NCBI RefSeq assembly: GCF_028858725.1
Contig: NC_084761.1
Location: 24,334,501 to 24,398,500 of the forward strand
Source: Colius striatus
Lineage: Eukaryota; Chordata; Aves; Coliiformes; Coliidae
Direction: 5' to 3'
Length of the DNA stretch: 64,000 nucleotides
The translations under genes were made by a program, and so were the position numbers. Shown piece by piece: positions 61,576 to 64,000 of this stretch (within the stretch, counting starts at the first letter, position 1; every line of letters begins with the position of its first letter). Below the pieces are notes generated by a model that did no database searches, had not been told where the DNA came from, and was given only the letters and a program-made list of their open reading frames with translations.

Positions 61576-62035
61576 ATAGAATCATAGAATCATAGAATGG
61601 TAGGGGTTGGAAGGGACCTTTAGAGATCATCTAGTCCAACCCCCCTGCAGAAGCAGGTTCACCTAGGTCAGGTCGCATAGGAACATGTCCAGGCGGGTCT
61701 TGAAGACCTCCAAGGAAGGAGACTCCACAATCCCTCTGGGCAGCCTGTGCCAGGGCTCCATCACCCTCACAGTGAAATAGTTTTTTCTTATGTTGAAGTG
61801 GAACTTTTTGTATTCCAGCTTCATCCCATTACCCCTTGATGAATAATGAAATAAAGAATAATGAAAATGAACACATTGGGGAAGAGATGACTAGGATCTC
61901 AGAAAAATGTTTTGGCAAAGCTAAGCCTAGGAACAGAAAGCCTGAGGATCTAGGTGGACCTGTGTCTGCAGGGGGGTTGGACTAGATGATCTCTAAAGGT
62001 CCCTTCCAACCCCTACCATTCTATAATTCTATGAC
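61576..62035 (-). mobile_element. CR1-derived composite unit, copy B (palindromic ends)
   Basis: The left arm is a reversed CR1 3' end of ~265 bases (tagaatcatagaatcatag ... gttccagcttcatcccatta). A spacer follows (gatgaataatgaaataaag ... atgttttggcaaagctaagc, then ctaggaacagaaagcctgag). The right arm is a sense CR1 terminus (gatctaggtggacctgtgtc ... accattctataattctatga). The outer ~85 bases are near-perfect inverted repeats of each other. The same unit in the opposite orientation is present at 48155-48550. The unit is 1.2 kb upstream of the proposed MYOZ2 promoter. No coding capacity is seen. Confidence 0.87.
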
Positions 62036-62200
62036 AGGCTGACTTTTAAGACATTGCATCATGCACATATTTTTTCTGTCTCAGAGTGCTTCTTGCTTGA
62101 AAAAATATGCACGCTGTGTTGGTGTATTTTATTACTCTCAGATTGCATTTACAGTCAGAAATCCTTTCTCCTGTCACTTAAGGATTCAAGTAACATTATG
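62036..62200. other. short intergenic spacer between two CR1-derived insertions
   Basis: AT-rich sequence with nothing recognised. Confidence 0.6.
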
Positions 62201-62445
62201 ATCACAGAATCACAGAATCTCAAGGGTTGGAAGGGACCTTGAAAGATCATCTTGTCCAATCCCCCTGCCAGAACAGGACCTCCTAGAGTAGGTCACACAT
62301 GAACTCATCCAGGTGGGTTTTGAATGTTTCAAGACGAGGAGACTCAACAACCCATCTGGGCAGCCTGTTCCAGTCCTGTCACACTCACAGTGAAGAAATT
62401 CTTCCTTGTAGTTCTTTAGAACCTCTTATGTTCCATCTCGTAACC
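62201..62445 (-). mobile_element. CR1 LINE 3' fragment, reversed
   Basis: It begins atcacagaatcacagaatct and continues caagggttggaagggacctt, gaaagatcatcttgtccaat, caggtgggttttgaatgttt, caacccatctgggcagcctg, tcacagtgaagaaattcttcc and ctcttatgttccatctcg. It is 5' truncated and lies about 0.75 kb before the proposed MYOZ2 promoter. Confidence 0.93.
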
Positions 62446-63079
62446 TATGTCAAACAAGATCATAATTTTCCATAAGAAAAAGAAACTTCCTAGAAAAACC
62501 CCAAATCTGAATCAGAAGTAAAAAAACTTAATCTTGCTTTTACTGCCCTATAGTTCAGATAGGTCTATTCAGACAGGAGGTTAGGGACGGAATGTTTCCT
62601 TCTGCCACTGTTTGTTTCTGTCTGAAGTTGCTTGCTGTTGTGAACTCTGCATATCACACATCGTTTTGATAAATGGATACAACAGTATTCTGGAATGCTG
62701 AATATTACCAAGCTTCAAATTACTGCAGGTTTCTAATCCTAATGCACAAAGAAAACTAAGAGATTCTAAATAACAGTTTGCGAGGTGTGTGCTTGTTGAG
62801 AAATTACTCTGTATGACATACAATACTGAAAAATGTCTAATTTCTTTATCAGACCAGACTTTGTGCATCAGTCATCTGTCACTGACTTTAGCCATCAACT
62901 ACTACTGAAGCATGGTTTCATCTTTCACTAAAGGATTAGTCCATACCATTCTCATCTGATATAGTCTTGCCCATCCATATATCTAACACCTTATTTTTAA
63001 ATGTCTCTTTCTGATTCTAACACAGAGATCATTCTTCTCAGAGGTGATGAGGAGATGATCTGTACTAATATGAGGGGAG
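62446..63079 (+). other. MYOZ2 upstream flank
   Basis: AT-rich sequence without repeats or a gene, directly upstream of the proposed promoter. Confidence 0.5.
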
Positions 63080-63086
63080 CATTCCA
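63080..63086 (+). promoter_or_regulatory. MYOZ2: possible M-CAT (TEAD) element upstream of MYOZ2
   Basis: CATTCCA lies about 120 bases before the TATA/MEF2 site. M-CAT elements recruit TEAD factors to striated-muscle promoters. A 7-base match alone is weak evidence; its position is the support. Confidence 0.3.
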
Positions 63087-63201
63087 TTAAATCTTCCAAT
63101 AAGCTCTGAAAGAGATATAACTCTCTTTGTTGTGGGTGCACTTGAACCATTTCTGTTCTCTTCTTTCGCCAGGAAGATATGAGTGGCTGGAGTGTTTGAT
63201 T

Positions 63202-63211
63202 CTATATATAA
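63202..63211 (+). promoter_or_regulatory. MYOZ2: candidate MYOZ2 TATA box overlapping a perfect MEF2 site
   Basis: CTATATATAA fits the MEF2 consensus (C/T)TA(A/T)4TA(A/G) at every position and also works as a TATA box. It would place a start site near 63235. Two E-boxes follow at once: CAGTTG 63213-63218 and CAGCTG 63223-63228. MEF2 and E-box factors drive striated-muscle genes, which suits MYOZ2. Promoter function is inferred. Confidence 0.5.
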
Positions 63212-63234
63212 CCAGTTGATGTCAGCTGGATGCC

Positions 63235-63408
63235 AGTCCCTTTGAAGAGGATCAGCCCCCAGTTTGTCTCAGTACTAGGTACCATGCAGATCCAAGCACA
63301 AGGGTAGAAACCATCCTGGACCAGGCAGGTCATCCCCATGCGTAACTAACTCCTGAAGCTTGAACTAAAGGGTTCAGATCGCTTTTTTCTGTGCAACAAA
63401 ACAGTAGG
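63235..63408 (+). other. MYOZ2: candidate MYOZ2 5' non-coding exon
   Basis: The start is inferred at about 30 bases past the TATA-like box, and the end at the donor cagtagg|gtaagtg (63408/63409). Vertebrate MYOZ2 has a 5' non-coding leader upstream of the exon that carries the start codon. The donor matches consensus well. Exact limits, and whether this is the real leader, need transcript data. Confidence 0.4.
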
Positions 63409-63952
63409 GTAAGTGTAAAATTTCCTGAAATATTTTTACATTGTATATCCTACAAACTATCATATAAAAGACATTTATGTGACCTCTTGACTCTGCAAGT
63501 AAAAAGATGTTTATTTTTTTAATTAGTTGGGAATGCATTTTCAACATCTTATTTAGTTCCTAAAATTCTTTATTAGATTAAGAAATGTAAAAATGTAATA
63601 TTTCTGAGATCATAAACCAAGATGTAATTAATATTGTTAGATCTGAATTTACATTTTTAATATAATGTGTAGATAGGAGAATGCCTAGACCACTGACACT
63701 GATTTTGCTACCAAGTTTATGTAGCAAATTCCAAGTCCATTCCTTTGATTCTTCTATCCATTGAAATGTGTTCTAGCATCTGTCTGCAAAGAAGAACTGC
63801 CAGTGTAAACTGCAAAATTAAAAGTGTAATATTTCTAGATCATAAATAACTAATTTCACTACTCAGCCATTCTAAACAGGCTATTAGAAATTAAAGTTGG
63901 CTGAATTGTTCAATCTGGCTCAACAATGTAAAAATGTGTTGTTTTTTTTCAG
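63409..63952 (+). other. MYOZ2: candidate MYOZ2 first intron
   Basis: A 544 bp AT-rich stretch ends in tgtgttgttttttttcag, a strong pyrimidine tract and acceptor. The acceptor side is well supported; the donor side depends on the proposed leader exon. Confidence 0.5.
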
Positions 63953-63980
63953 CAAGAAAAAATCGTATCAGAAAATCACA
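63953..63980 (+). other. MYOZ2: MYOZ2 5' UTR in the start-codon exon
   Basis: Twenty-eight bases lie between the acceptor AG (63951-63952) and the ATG. They read caagaaaaaatcgtatcag, then aaaatcaca, and give A at -3 for the start codon. Confidence 0.7.
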
Positions 63981-64000
63981 ATGTTATCACATTCTGCCAT
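63981..64000 (+). CDS. MYOZ2: MYOZ2 (myozenin-2, calsarcin-1), first codons, cut by window end
   Basis: The last 20 bases read ATG TTA TCA CAT TCT GCC AT, that is MLSHSA plus two bases of a further codon (Met if the next base is G). Vertebrate MYOZ2 begins MLSH followed by a small polar pair and Met. The ATG sits just after a strong acceptor and has A at -3. Gene order supports it: MYOZ2 lies directly downstream of SYNPO2 on the same strand in vertebrates. Myozenin-2 is a ~264-residue Z-disc protein of heart and slow muscle that binds calcineurin, alpha-actinin, filamin C and telethonin, and restrains calcineurin signalling. Only six full residues are visible, so identity rests on the short match plus position and context. 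Confidence 0.8.

Overview
This is vertebrate, almost certainly avian, genomic DNA: AT-rich, mostly non-coding, with a few spliced exons and several CR1 LINE 3' ends carrying the typical avian terminus (tagaatcatagaatgg and its complement). A 1.1 kb avian-type retroviral LTR at 45.3-46.5 kb suggests a neoavian bird rather than chicken, but the species cannot be fixed from the window.

Positions 1-36.5 kb hold the 3' part of SYNPO2 (synaptopodin-2, also called myopodin; its avian form is fesselin), on the + strand. SYNPO2 is an actin-bundling, alpha-actinin- and filamin-binding Z-disc and stress-fibre protein. I can place four coding exons with consistent splice phases: the second half of the PDZ domain (11921-12072), a middle exon (16415-17208), the very large core exon (20527-22736) and an alternative C-terminal exon (35895-36455). 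The first coding exon, with the start of the PDZ domain, is not seen and should lie upstream. The gene makes two C-termini. Reading on past an internal donor at 22706/22707 ends at 22736 with a short tail. Using the donor skips 13.2 kb and adds 186 residues.

Positions 36.5-63.2 kb are intergenic. They contain CR1 copies in both orientations, ancient MIR-like SINE remnants, one full-length solo LTR and one truncated LTR. They also contain two copies of an unusual composite unit built from CR1 3' ends facing outward around a shared spacer.

The last ~800 bp hold the start of a second striated-muscle gene, MYOZ2 (calsarcin-1). The final 20 bases are ATG plus the first residues (MLSHSA, then an incomplete codon), just after a clear splice acceptor. 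A likely promoter with a combined TATA/MEF2 site and a 5' non-coding exon lie about 0.55-0.8 kb upstream. SYNPO2 followed by MYOZ2 on the same strand matches the conserved vertebrate order SEC24D-SYNPO2-MYOZ2-USP53. Both proteins act at the Z-disc.

I found no rRNA, tRNA, CRISPR or prokaryote-type system. No clearly new system is visible. The best leads are the palindromic CR1 composite, a possible internal SYNPO2 N-terminus, and an open frame broken by an LTR fragment.
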